A DNA stretch of 32,823 nt. Source: Pseudomonadota bacterium (GTDB lineage Bacteria; Pseudomonadota; Gammaproteobacteria; Burkholderiales; REEB80). The position numbers and the translations under genes are program-made. Shown in pieces: positions 1-8,634 of the stretch. The notes beneath the pieces were generated by a model. It saw only the letters and a program-made list of their open reading frames with translations, was not told the origin of the DNA and did not search any database. The first letter of the stretch is position 1; each line of letters opens with the position of its first letter. The DNA lies in assembly GCA_028873515.1 (NCBI GenBank), contig JAGWIG010000029.1, forward strand, positions 1 to 32,823. The letters are read 5' to 3'.

Positions 1-2579
1 TTATTTAACTCAGGTCCAGTGAATAAAACGTCTGTATAAACCAATGAACTATTATCAACGTTGTCGTAGGGAACGATAGGCCCAGCGTTATAAGGAGATG
101 AACCATTTTGACTAAGGTAGATCTGCAACTCAATCTGAGCCCCTCCGCTATTTGTAAATAGATACTGTTGAGCACCAATTCGTGTCTTTCTTGCCATACT
201 CCAGGCAGTCGGGAACTGTTTTGTTTGGATTAGCGGGATATAGAAACGTGTTATCAAACCTCCTCCAACATATGTGCCAGATGGAAGAACATTAGTTCCG
301 GTAAGGCCTAGAACGAACACATTGATAGAGGTGACTGTTATCACTTCATATACATATCCATTTATTGAAGTATCTATGGTACCTATGCAACCTGTGATTA
401 AGACGAAATCTCCTAATTCCAAACAATGATTATAAGCGGTAATTGTGATCGTAGTAGTGACGACAATATTGGTGATTGCAAGGGAAGTATCCTCTGCCGT
501 GTCATCATCGTTTCTTCTTAAGACAAAACCTTGTTGATTACCTGCAATAACGGTTGGCTGAAAGGCATCATTTTGATTCCAAGTCTCATGCCAGCCTTCC
601 CACGTTATGTCTTTATACTCAGTCCACGCTTTAGACCCTTGTTGGACGAATTGTCCATATGTCGTATAAGTCTCATTAAACATGCCCCATGAAGCTTCTC
701 TATAATTGTATAGAAGCGTTTGTGTAGGATAGAGATATATAGTCGAATCGGATGTCTGGGGTCGATACGTGATATATATCCATTCATTTTCGAAATCTCG
801 TTGAGTACAAATTCTCTGTGACCCATTTTGTACAAGGCTGAACTGAAAGATATTATCTGGGATAGCAAGATCAATCCTCTCGCAGGTAGTTTGTCCGGTA
901 AGCGTAATACCATTTTGCCCAACAGCGATAACACCTTGATCAAGATTAACCGTTGAGAAAGTAGAACTAGTCCCGAGCTCAGAGTTGATAATGAAGAAGT
1001 TGAATGGGATGATATCATTGCCCGTGTAGATCATGCGAACTTGACTATTTTGACATCCTAATATAAGCACATCTTCATTGGAGGAAACAGATATGATTGG
1101 TTGATCTATTCCTATGACTTGAAAACCTCCAAAACCGGCTACATCTTCAAACCATGAAGGCGAAGTTGCGGTTTGATTCACGGGAACTAGAACAGGCGTG
1201 AATTGAGTCGTTGAAGAAAGAATATCTCCCGTATAGGTAGATGTATAATATACAGTTCCGTTTTGGCTATATATAACGGTATCCTTCAGATAAATCTGGC
1301 TGCTATCAGCTGTGGTATTAGCTGCCTTGGCTGTCTGGATAACGGGTCCAAAGAAAACAAGTCTATCCTTAAATGGATACATCACCTGTGCTCCCACCAG
1401 ATAATATTGCGTTGCTGGGGCATCATCTATAGATAGATTACTAAATGATATTGGGGGACAAAAATTTACCCATCCCAATCCAGTATTCAAAACAGGGGGA
1501 TTTGCTCCATTAGAAGGATTTCCATCATACCATCTGATGCAATCTTTAGTATTGTCATATCGATTTGTAAGATATTGAATAATTCCCGGGGAAGCATAAG
1601 TAGAAGCAGTAAAAGTACAAGGGGAAGGGAATACAACCGTTACAGTAAATGGACCAGTTGCAGTTGCAGTGACATATCCTGTCTGAAAATTTATCTCAGG
1701 CCCCAATGTGGCATCGGTGACTTGATTGATGAAAACATAATCACCAATAACTAATTTAGGGTTAGTCGCCACTGTAAAAACGGCTGTTGCGACTCCACCT
1801 GGCATAGAAGTAGTGACGGTAGAGAATGCAATATATTGCATTCCGATATTGGATGTATTAAATGGTCTTGTAAATCCATTTATCGCCCAAAGCGCGCCTT
1901 GATAATTGATGGTATAGAATTGTTGGTAGTTTGCTCCATTCCATGTAACAGGAGTGACACTTGTCTTGGCTGTATTTGGAGATGCCGGATTTTTATAGAA
2001 ACTTACATCCGAACTTGGGAAAGGAGCTGTTGTAGAAATATTATAGGAGTAGACCGTATCAAATCCGATATTCCCTGGGAAATACGTATCGAAAGCTGTG
2101 AGAGACTCAAGCCCCATAACAGGTAATCCAGGATAATAATAAAACACAGCTGAAATCGCATGTGTCGCACCTCCAGTGATCGTTATCTGTCCTGTGGCAT
2201 AATTAATCGTTCCTGTCCCACCGGTAGCTGTTAAATTTCCTACACCGTCATCGGTATAAGTCTTATTACCATCGGTTGTATCTACTATGGTCACAGTAGT
2301 TGGTAGAATGCTTCCTGTAGATGCGAGAGAGAATCCAGTGAATAAATTAACGGTCCCTCCAGCCAACGCTACTGTAGCTACAGACGAATAAGATAAAGAA
2401 CTAGAATTGAAATATCTCTCTAGACGGGTAATCAGTTCAGTACCGCGTTTTCTCTTAATCCTGCCTCTCCAGTGGTATGCATTTAGCAACGTAGGGAAAG
2501 AATCATTGTCGATAACGAATGCAGTACGATCACTTCTAAGACCTTGATTTAGTGGACCGACGATGATTTGATGCGCCAT
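1..2579 (-). CDS. Large tail protein, C-terminus beyond window edge
   Basis: The frame opens at an ATG at 2579 and stays open to base 1, giving at least 859 residues with no stop, so the C-terminal end lies outside the window. The N-terminus (MAHQIIVGPLNQGLRSD, then a segment ending YHWRGRIKRKRG) resembles a tail-associated protein seen in many uncultured podovirus-like phages. The rest is rich in Thr, Ser, Gly and aromatic residues, as in beta-structured virion proteins; a GLPVMGLESL segment lies about 150 residues in. It ends a minus-strand run of virion genes and starts 6 nt after the upstream gene stops. Placement in the tail is inferred from composition and context; the exact role is not known. 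Confidence 0.72.
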   Translation of the reverse strand, partial: MAHQIIVGPLNQGLRSDRTAFVIDNDSFPTLLNAYHWRGRIKRKRGTELITRLERYFNSSSLSYSSVATVALAGGTVNLFTGFSLASTGSILPTTVTIVDTTDGNKTYTDDGVGNLTATGGTGTINYATGQITITGGATHAISAVFYYYPGLPVMGLESLTAFDTYFPGNIGFDTVYSYNISTTAPFPSSDVSFYKNPASPNTAKTSVTPVTWNGANYQQFYTINYQGALWAINGFTRPFNTSNIGMQYIAFSTVTTSMPGGVATAVFTVATNPKLVIGDYVFINQVTDATLGPEINFQTGYVTATATGPFTVTVVFPSPCTFTASTYASPGIIQYLTNRYDNTKDCIRWYDGNPSNGANPPVLNTGLGWVNFCPPISFSNLSIDDAPATQYYLVGAQVMYPFKDRLVFFGPVIQTAKAANTTADSSQIYLKDTVIYSQNGTVYYTSTYTGDILSSTTQFTPVLVPVNQTATSPSWFEDVAGFGGFQVIGIDQPIISVSSNEDVLILGCQNSQVRMIYTGNDIIPFNFFIINSELGTSSTFSTVNLDQGVIAVGQNGITLTGQTTCERIDLAIPDNIFQFSLVQNGSQRICTQRDFENEWIYITYRPQTSDSTIYLYPTQTLLYNYREASWGMFNETYTTYGQFVQQGSKAWTEYKDITWEGWHETWNQNDAFQPTVIAGNQQGFVLRRNDDDTAEDTSLAITNIVVTTTITITAYNHCLELGDFVLITGCIGTIDTSINGYVYEVITVTSINVFVLGLTGTNVLPSGTYVGGGLITRFYIPLIQTKQFPTAWSMARKTRIGAQQYLFTNSGGAQIELQIYLSQNGSSPYNAGPIVPYDNVDNSSLVYTDVLFTGPELN

Positions 2580-2585
2580 GAAACC

Positions 2586-3191
2586 TCAGTTTTGTAAAAC
2601 AGCAAAGCTGATTTGATAATTTCCCAGATTTCCTGTAGCTGTGAATGTGACTGTCTGTGCACCTCCTGAGACTGCAGATACAACTACTCTAGTAGCAGAT
2701 GTGCAATTAGCGCTGAAAATAACCGTAGTATCTGATGCTGTGCTAGTAGATGCAATCGTATTTGGATTTAATGTAACGGTGAACACAAGTCCTGAACCAT
2801 CTGTGGTACCACTTGCTACATTGAATTTCGTCCCGAAAGTAAGTGAGCCAGGACCGCCTAATGTAGTGAATGTCCCAAAGGCTTTGACACATGAAAGCAT
2901 CAAGGTAGATGTAGCATTTTGAAATAGTGCTTGAGTTGTGGCGTTCACAGGAGCCGGTATTGATTGTAATGATGGGTATAATACAGAAGCGCTTCCCGTA
3001 GGTGTTACAACTGTCGCAAGATCAGGGAATGTGACTTGCTGATGTGTTCCACCATTACTTGCTGACGGAAGTCCCACATGGTCTACATTTGTCCAGCTAG
3101 CAATACTGTTGCAATTAGTTTGCATGGCATCAACATCTACACTTGGTGAATTAGTAGGAAATGGTTTGTCACGTGTGTAAGAAAATGTCAT
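2586..3191 (-). CDS. Virion (tail/appendage) protein, 201 aa
   Basis: The N-terminus MTFSYTRDKPFPTNSPSVDV followed by a DHVG stretch matches a pattern I recall from phage fibre-like proteins that begin by binding the virion and end in a beta-rich domain. The C-terminal half (about residues 100-200) is Thr/Ser/Val rich with alternating hydrophobics and looks like a beta-sandwich. Its ATG overlaps the TAA of the upstream gene by one base (TAATG), which suggests coupled translation. No enzymatic motif is visible. The function is inferred from family resemblance and neighbours only. Confidence 0.65.
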   Translation of the reverse strand: MTFSYTRDKPFPTNSPSVDVDAMQTNCNSIASWTNVDHVGLPSASNGGTHQQVTFPDLATVVTPTGSASVLYPSLQSIPAPVNATTQALFQNATSTLMLSCVKAFGTFTTLGGPGSLTFGTKFNVASGTTDGSGLVFTVTLNPNTIASTSTASDTTVIFSANCTSATRVVVSAVSGGAQTVTFTATGNLGNYQISFAVLQN

Positions 3192-4357
3192 TAGCTTGTT
3201 CCTATGTTCATGTTGTTACCGCCTCCGTAGTTACCACCTGTGCTAAATATTGTCTGCGTCCGTGTGCTCGTAAACTGCCTTTGGCTGCGCTTCCACACCA
3301 GCATTTCTTGCTCTTTGAAGAATGGTTCATACATCTGTAATTGCTCCACATCTCCGGTATCAGAAAGAATCTTTCTGGCTGCTCCACGAGCGATATATTC
3401 GCACATGTAAGCGAACTGGATAGCGTTTGTTGTCTGCAAGAAAGCTGCAGGCGATAGATATGCAGTCAATTCCACCAGGTATTGAGTGTTTGGGGGAGGT
3501 CGTATAGTAATAGTATTATCGTAGTAAAGAATGACACGGGGAATACCTTGCTCATAGAAATAACACTGAGCTTGGATATTAGCCCCTGCAGGAGGCGGAC
3601 TGGGGAATGTGACATTGACCACTCCTGTGTTATAGTTTACTGTGTTGGTGGTTAAATCATAACCTCCTGACAACGCAGCATTTCCCATTGGGGATGAACC
3701 CGGGCTCATTAGAAGTCCATATAAGTTCTGCCCCGGATTGGCGATATTTAAGAACTGTCCGCTATCCGTAACACTCACGGTATTGCCTACGGAATCGGTA
3801 TATGTCAGGAACACACCTGGTTTTACACTTGTGGTAGGTATATTATCAATGAAACTAGAAGTGAATATCGGATCAGTAGTCGACCCAGATAAAACAATAC
3901 CTGTAAGGTCAACGTGGCCTGGGATGGCTGGATTGAAAGGCAAATTAAACGTAAACTGTGTCGTACTTCCATCGCCCACACCGACCGTTGTTAGTGCTTG
4001 TAGATATTTGGGATAGGCATTCCAAAAGGTTCCTCTTTCAGTTCCAAAGCCAATGGGTATTCCATTGACGAAACATGGATCTAGAAATCCTTGATAAACA
4101 GGATACGGAGTAATCTCTTGTGTTGGATTAGTTGTTTCAGTCTGTATCTGATACAATGGCATGTTGTATTGATCCACTCCAGGGATGGTCTCGAATTGAT
4201 ACACCGTCTTCAGATCAAATAGCTGGATTCTTGCATCCACGTCCATGATCCAAAAACGGTTAACATAATCAATGAGCAAGCTGTCCGGGATAGACGAATT
4301 CGAAGGAGCTTTGATGATCCTGCGAATGTAAGTCAGTATATCGGCCAGCATGTCCAT
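3191..4357 (-). CDS. Head-tail adaptor/connector-like protein, 388 aa
   Basis: The helical N-terminus (residues 1-50, MDMLADILTYIRRIIKAPSN, then DSLLIDYVNRFWIMD) and the phrase ARIQLFDLKTVYQFETIPGVDQY resemble a family found beside portal and tail genes in podovirus-like phages. The middle is beta-rich. The C-terminus ends in a Gly/Asn-rich tail (GGNYGGGNN). A helical segment near residues 320-365 (FAYMCEYIARGAARKIL) resembles those of connector proteins. It sits 2 nt after the gene at 4360-4956 and overlaps the next gene by one base. The adaptor role is inferred; a tail base protein is an alternative. Confidence 0.6.
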   Translation of the reverse strand: MDMLADILTYIRRIIKAPSNSSIPDSLLIDYVNRFWIMDVDARIQLFDLKTVYQFETIPGVDQYNMPLYQIQTETTNPTQEITPYPVYQGFLDPCFVNGIPIGFGTERGTFWNAYPKYLQALTTVGVGDGSTTQFTFNLPFNPAIPGHVDLTGIVLSGSTTDPIFTSSFIDNIPTTSVKPGVFLTYTDSVGNTVSVTDSGQFLNIANPGQNLYGLLMSPGSSPMGNAALSGGYDLTTNTVNYNTGVVNVTFPSPPPAGANIQAQCYFYEQGIPRVILYYDNTITIRPPPNTQYLVELTAYLSPAAFLQTTNAIQFAYMCEYIARGAARKILSDTGDVEQLQMYEPFFKEQEMLVWKRSQRQFTSTRTQTIFSTGGNYGGGNNMNIGTS

Positions 4358-4359
4358 CG

Positions 4360-4956
4360 TTAAAACCTACTTGATGCGCTAAACATCGATTTTCTCTCAG
4401 ACACAGGGAAGGCATCTAAGCGTTGAATGGTGCTATCTACCGCTATATTTCCATAGATCTGATGTCCATATTCAATATTAGTTGTAGTATTATCCATCTT
4501 GAATCTGTGATAGCTCTTGCGTTGAATCTGATCGGCAAGATATCTAGGCCCCCAGACAGCTTTGTTAGTCGGGACTATCCAAAACTCAGCACCGACGCCA
4601 CCAAAAGGATGACTCCATATCTCAATTGCTTCGCCGATGAGTTCTTTATTCTCTGCAATGAAATGGACATATTCTTTCTGGTAATTCCATTCATCTCGGA
4701 ACTTCTCATTAAACTTTTGTCCATCAGGGATGACCTTATTTGGCTTTAGGTAGATATCTTTGGATTTAGCAAGCTCCCTAGACGATAGTTGTGTCTGACG
4801 CTCACCAGACTCTTTAGGAGCGCTAAAACCATGGCTTGCCATTGCTTCTAAATTTTCTTGGAATTCATCAAATTGCTTTTCTACACGGTCTAGTTCTTTC
4901 TGGGCTTTGCCGCTTGCCATCTTTGGCTTTGATAGGGGAGATTTTTCTTCTTCCAT
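4360..4956 (-). CDS. Hypothetical virion-region protein, 198 aa
   Basis: I do not recognise a family with certainty. The first 70 residues are charged and predicted helical (KAQKELDRVEKQFDEFQENL), probably a coiled coil. The remainder is mixed, with many aromatic residues (WNYQKEYVHFIAENKELIGE, HPFGGVGAEFWIVPTNKAVW). It lies between surface-type and connector-type genes and is translated in the same direction with short gaps, so a head-completion or minor virion role is likely. Confidence 0.6.
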   Translation of the reverse strand: MEEEKSPLSKPKMASGKAQKELDRVEKQFDEFQENLEAMASHGFSAPKESGERQTQLSSRELAKSKDIYLKPNKVIPDGQKFNEKFRDEWNYQKEYVHFIAENKELIGEAIEIWSHPFGGVGAEFWIVPTNKAVWGPRYLADQIQRKSYHRFKMDNTTTNIEYGHQIYGNIAVDSTIQRLDAFPVSERKSMFSASSRF

Positions 4957-4970
4957 GGGTTTTCCTTGGG

Positions 4971-5624
4971 TTAAGATACGTTAATAAAACTCCCTGGTAC
5001 AAAGGTGGCCGTCTGAAGGCCGTTTCCATTGATTTGTCCGCTGTTTACATCTCCAATCGCAATGATCTGAGGCACATTGTTCTTCTCAGGAGTAATTAAA
5101 GTTGCCGTTCCTCCTGATACATAAGTCCCAAAAGACGTACTATCTACATCGATCGTTAGTGAAGTGGCGTTGTTGGATAAGATTTCATATGTATTGCCAT
5201 TGAGCTGACTCGTACCTCTTACATTGGCAATAAGAACATCTAATCCAGGATAAAAGTAGTTAGATGCAGTGATTACACATGGATTGCTATTTGAAATGCC
5301 GGTGATATTGGCTGTAGGCCCAGAGAATCCGAAAGGAGTAAATCCCGTGGAGATGATATTCAAAACAACTTCATCATCCGAAGGAATGGCTATTACATTT
5401 CCTTGCATCCCATTTAACTCATTTGCCCCGTAATATTGGGGGATTAACATTCTAATCGTCTGCCCTCTCAAGTAATTGTGAGGCGTAGATGTCCTAACTA
5501 TGGTCGTCGGCCCGTAAGTGATGGAGCTGATTACGAACCGACTTGGAATGTAAAACTGAGGTTCGATCGGAGGATTATTCTCCGGAGCGATTGGCCCTGG
5601 TGTTACATTGCTTTGGCTACTCAT
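4971..5624 (-). CDS. Beta-rich surface protein, short paralogue, 217 aa
   Basis: Thr/Ser/Gly/Asn-rich, with no motifs of soluble enzymes. The C-terminus contains NVPQIIAIGDVNSG followed by GSFINVS, which is shared with the next two genes (VPGLSFPQIIATGDLNTG and VPGLTPPQMIAVGDVNSG, then GSFINNT / GSFVNNT). The middle repeats the theme of short beta blocks around 'TGISNSNPCVITASNYFYPG'. It reads as a shortened member of a three-gene paralogous family, probably a capsid decoration or tail surface protein. It follows the gene at 5627-6694 with a 2-nt gap. Confidence 0.65.
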   Translation of the reverse strand: MSSQSNVTPGPIAPENNPPIEPQFYIPSRFVISSITYGPTTIVRTSTPHNYLRGQTIRMLIPQYYGANELNGMQGNVIAIPSDDEVVLNIISTGFTPFGFSGPTANITGISNSNPCVITASNYFYPGLDVLIANVRGTSQLNGNTYEILSNNATSLTIDVDSTSFGTYVSGGTATLITPEKNNVPQIIAIGDVNSGQINGNGLQTATFVPGSFINVS

Positions 5625-5626
5625 AA

Positions 5627-6694
5627 TTACGTTGTCTGAATGCTTACATAGTCATAAGCAGTCGCTTCCCATAAGATTAATTCCGCAGCTGCGTTTACTA
5701 CGCCTAAACCAACTACGAATCCTCTTGATGTATTGTTAATAAATGAGCCGTTTATAGCGGGGCCGTTAACGCTGGGGATACTATTGACTGTCACAGCTCC
5801 TCCACCTGTATTCAAATCGCCAGTAGCGATAATTTGAGGGAAAGAAAGCCCAGGCACAGCTGAAACAGGCACATTTAAATTAAGATTGCTGTAAAATCCA
5901 GAAAGAAGAGAGCAAGTGAAGCTATTCGCACTCTGAATCGATGTGACTGTTGCATAAATAGGGCTTCCTCCAGGAATCAGAGGATTAGAATTGAGTTGAG
6001 TCGCTCCCCACTGAAATGGAACTCTAAAATTAAATTGTGAACCGACAGATAGATTATGAGCACCGGCTGTAGTAATGGAGGCAGTATTGTTTGCATTATC
6101 GGTAATATTCTCCATGACCGTAGCGCCTGGAACATAGTTAAAAGGTGCTATGACTTTTCTTACAAAAGCGCCAGAAGGACTTCCACTAAGAGCGGTATAA
6201 TTACTGCCTGTGGTATCCCATGTGACTGTAAAATGATCGGCATCGGCTACTGTTTCAACTAAGAATTGGATACCACAAATCTGAGGCATACCAGTTGTTG
6301 CAGACTGATATAGGCCTTCGAAAATAACAGTATCTCCGACTGCGTATCCATGATTAGAGACGTTCACGATTGGAGGATTTGCTTTGGTAATACCGATGAC
6401 TTGTTGCTGAGGACCAAATTGATTTCCAAGCCCATTAACAAAAACTGTAATTCCACCAGAAGCGATATTACCCGTGGTGAGAGCGACACTAGAATCGTAT
6501 AACGTGACTGAGGCGCTTCCGTTAGGTAAAGATGATGTCCAATAAGCCTGTAGAACAGATCCCGCTGCTGGGGCTCCTGCTACAGTGTAATTGTATAGCT
6601 TCACTAGACCTGGAGTGAAAGGCAATTGCACTGTGTACGGGGTATTAAGTAGCGATAGGTAACTTCCTCTAGCCAATTTTGAATATTCAGCCAT
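5627..6694 (-). CDS. Beta-rich surface protein paralogue, 355 aa
   Basis: Start chosen at ATG 6694 (MAEYSKLARGSYLS) rather than the upstream ATG at 6715, because a GGAG lies 8 nt before it and the paralogue at 7884 begins with the equivalent MGEYARSARGKLVS. The two align along their length: both have a segment of the form GYAVGDTVIFEGLYQS.TTGMPQI.GI.F.V followed by SDYTALSG or SNYTALSG and a C-terminal PQ(I/M)IA.GD(L/V)N(T/S)G block. Likely a repeated virion surface (decoration or appendage) protein. It has its own AT-rich leader downstream of a terminator, so it may be transcribed separately. Confidence 0.7.
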   Translation of the reverse strand: MAEYSKLARGSYLSLLNTPYTVQLPFTPGLVKLYNYTVAGAPAAGSVLQAYWTSSLPNGSASVTLYDSSVALTTGNIASGGITVFVNGLGNQFGPQQQVIGITKANPPIVNVSNHGYAVGDTVIFEGLYQSATTGMPQICGIQFLVETVADADHFTVTWDTTGSNYTALSGSPSGAFVRKVIAPFNYVPGATVMENITDNANNTASITTAGAHNLSVGSQFNFRVPFQWGATQLNSNPLIPGGSPIYATVTSIQSANSFTCSLLSGFYSNLNLNVPVSAVPGLSFPQIIATGDLNTGGGAVTVNSIPSVNGPAINGSFINNTSRGFVVGLGVVNAAAELILWEATAYDYVSIQTT

Positions 6695-6748
6695 AATGCA
6701 TGCTCCATGGGTCAAATTTTAATTTTAATTTGATAGTAAGCTTTTTTT

Positions 6749-6776
6749 GAAATAAAGGCTAGGATTTCTCCTAGCC
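6749..6776 (-). terminator. Rho-independent terminator after the 6787-7884 gene
   Basis: On the minus strand an 8-bp perfect stem (GGCTAGGA / TCCTAGCC) closes a GAAA tetraloop and is followed by TTTATTT. It begins 10 nt after the stop of the 6787-7884 gene. The short gap to the next minus gene then holds an AT-rich leader. Confidence 0.8.
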
Positions 6777-6786
6777 CCCAATATGG

Positions 6787-7884
6787 CTAAGAAATACTGT
6801 AGTCGTAGAGGTACGCTCTCCAGTAAATATCATCGCCTATCGAACCTGCAACTCCAGCTCCGATAACAAAACCGCTAGCAGTATTGTTAACGAATGAACC
6901 GAGAATCGCGGGACCATTGATTGTAGATACGCCATTCACCACAGGAGATGGATACAAAGCGCCGCCGCTATAAGGTGTTCCACCGCTGTTAACATCGCCT
7001 ACAGCAATCATCTGTGGGGGAGTTAACCCTGGGACGTTTGCTATCGGGATGTTTGTGTTGAAAGGAGTAAAGTTAGTTGAATTTAGTTTCACTACAACAG
7101 TTGTTGCATCTGTCACCGCCATAACATAACCGTACACAGGAGATCCAGGAATTCTGAAGTTCTGTGGCGAGTTAAGCTGAACCGTTCCCCAAAGTGGAGA
7201 AATACGGAATCCAACTTCGCTACCTACGCTTAAATTATGTGGTGCAGTTGTCACAACGGTTGTGGTTGTACCTAAAGTCAAACTAGTGATGTTAGACACT
7301 CCAGGAGCGTATAAGAACGGATAGATAATCTGTCTTACGAAAGCTCCAGGAACAGGAGTTCCACTCAAAGCGGTGTAATCGCTCTGGTTAGTATTCCAAG
7401 GAATGCTAAACGTGTTTGCATCACTTACAGTCACTACAAAAGGAATCCCAGAAATCTGAGGCATCCCTGTTGTTGGCGACTGATATAGACCCTCAAGCAA
7501 CACGACGTCTCCTGTGACATATCCATGCCCGTTAGCTGTAACAACAGCAGCAGATGCTTTTGTTATTGCTTGAATCGGGATTTGAGCCCCGAATTGCAAG
7601 GACAATCCAGCTGAGAACGTAGAGATACCACCTGCTGTGAGAACAGCGTTAGTCAAATATGAATTCGTAGGAGAAGTTCCTGACGTCTCCACAATTTGAT
7701 TAACCGCTTGTCCTTGACCCATTTCAAAATGCCATGTTGTGTATGGGATTAATCCACCGGTATTCGTAGCAGCAGCAGTGTAGTTAATCAACTCCACTAC
7801 TTGAGGCTCAAAAGGCAGTGCCACAGCCATTAAGGCGCCCGTCGAAACGAGCTTGCCTCTAGCTGATCTTGCGTATTCGCCCAT
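6787..7884 (-). CDS. Beta-rich surface protein paralogue, 365 aa
   Basis: Begins MGEYARSARGKLVSTGALMA, parallel to the 355-residue neighbour, and shares its internal GYVTGDVVLLEGLYQS segment and C-terminal PQMIAVGDVNSG and FVIGAGVAG blocks. Thr, Ala and Val dominate; there are no Cys clusters, membrane segments or catalytic motifs. It lies directly downstream of the major capsid gene and ends in a strong terminator. Position and copy number suggest an abundant virion protein, possibly capsid decoration. The role is inferred. Confidence 0.7.
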   Translation of the reverse strand: MGEYARSARGKLVSTGALMAVALPFEPQVVELINYTAAATNTGGLIPYTTWHFEMGQGQAVNQIVETSGTSPTNSYLTNAVLTAGGISTFSAGLSLQFGAQIPIQAITKASAAVVTANGHGYVTGDVVLLEGLYQSPTTGMPQISGIPFVVTVSDANTFSIPWNTNQSDYTALSGTPVPGAFVRQIIYPFLYAPGVSNITSLTLGTTTTVVTTAPHNLSVGSEVGFRISPLWGTVQLNSPQNFRIPGSPVYGYVMAVTDATTVVVKLNSTNFTPFNTNIPIANVPGLTPPQMIAVGDVNSGGTPYSGGALYPSPVVNGVSTINGPAILGSFVNNTASGFVIGAGVAGSIGDDIYWRAYLYDYSIS

Positions 7885-8088
7885 ATTATACCCCCTGGTT
7901 TCCGGTTCTTGTACAAAGCAAGTTCCGAATAGCAGTATCTTGGGTAATAGCTTGCATTCTGTTACTTCGGCTTTCGCTTACTGACCCTTTCAGGCGGGAC
8001 GACCTCTTCGGATCATCCTCACGACCTTAATGTTATCCGTCGTGTTCAGACTGTTGCTTGCACTTGCGTGCCCCTCTCACTCAGTCGT
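7885..8088 (-). other. Spacer after the capsid gene, structured
   Basis: These 204 bases hold no credible gene. On the minus strand there is a GCAC-GCAA-GTGC hairpin (8060-8071) and a GC-GAAA-GC mini-hairpin further on, both with GNRA-type loops. An ACGACC word is repeated about 24 nt apart (7999 and 8022). No U-tract terminator is visible between the capsid stop and the 7884 start, so the two genes may share a transcript. Confidence 0.35.
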
Positions 8089-8634
8089 TCAGGCTGCTTG
8101 CGCTTGCCCCTCGTCACCCCATCGGGCTTCCGAGTCAATCAGAGAAGGTTTATACAGACCTAAGTGTTTAGCCTGTGCGAATTTAACCGCCAAGGTAGCA
8201 TTCTGAGCTAACATGCCAGAGTAGTACGGATCACGATAGATCAGGTTCATGGAATATCCATCCTGATTGATATGCGTGAGCGCTTGCTTTCCAAGAACGG
8301 TATTGTAATACACGTCTTGTGAGTTAGCACTGGCTTGTCTCGCAATCGGTGCTTCCGAGCTTGTTACAATCCTGATGTTATAGACAGAACCGTACTCGCT
8401 TGGGAGTGCCGATGTGTTGTTAGGGTAGTTCCAGCTGCTTAAGAAGCCAGAACCTGTAAGGGCATCGAAATTCGTTTGTAGCTCTGTTGAGGACAGCATG
8501 AAGTATGCTGAACGGACAGGGCCTGTTCCGAATTTCAAGTCGCCTTCGATACCTGACATGAACTTGTAGGCATTGTTCGTGTCAAGAGTCGTTGCCACAA
8601 GGCTAAAATCGCTAACACCAAGGTTAGTTGGGTT
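8089..8634 (-). CDS. Major capsid protein, exon 4 (C-terminal)
   Basis: Codes for residues 147-327 and the stop. It begins NPTNLGVSDFSLVATTLDTN and holds the best-known family stretch, NAYKFMSGIEGDLKFGTGPV, and ends GDEGQAQAA. The open frame continues upstream into the intron as an artefact; that extension is the antisense of the endonuclease gene. Confidence 0.88.
   Translation of the reverse strand, partial: NPTNLGVSDFSLVATTLDTNNAYKFMSGIEGDLKFGTGPVRSAYFMLSSTELQTNFDALTGSGFLSSWNYPNNTSALPSEYGSVYNIRIVTSSEAPIARQASANSQDVYYNTVLGKQALTHINQDGYSMNLIYRDPYYSGMLAQNATLAVKFAQAKHLGLYKPSLIDSEARWGDEGQAQAA

Noticed and set aside
605-2126. Frames of 96-137 codons on both strands inside the large tail gene
   Set aside because: The minus-strand tail frame is open across the whole region and codes protein-like sequence; these are shadows.
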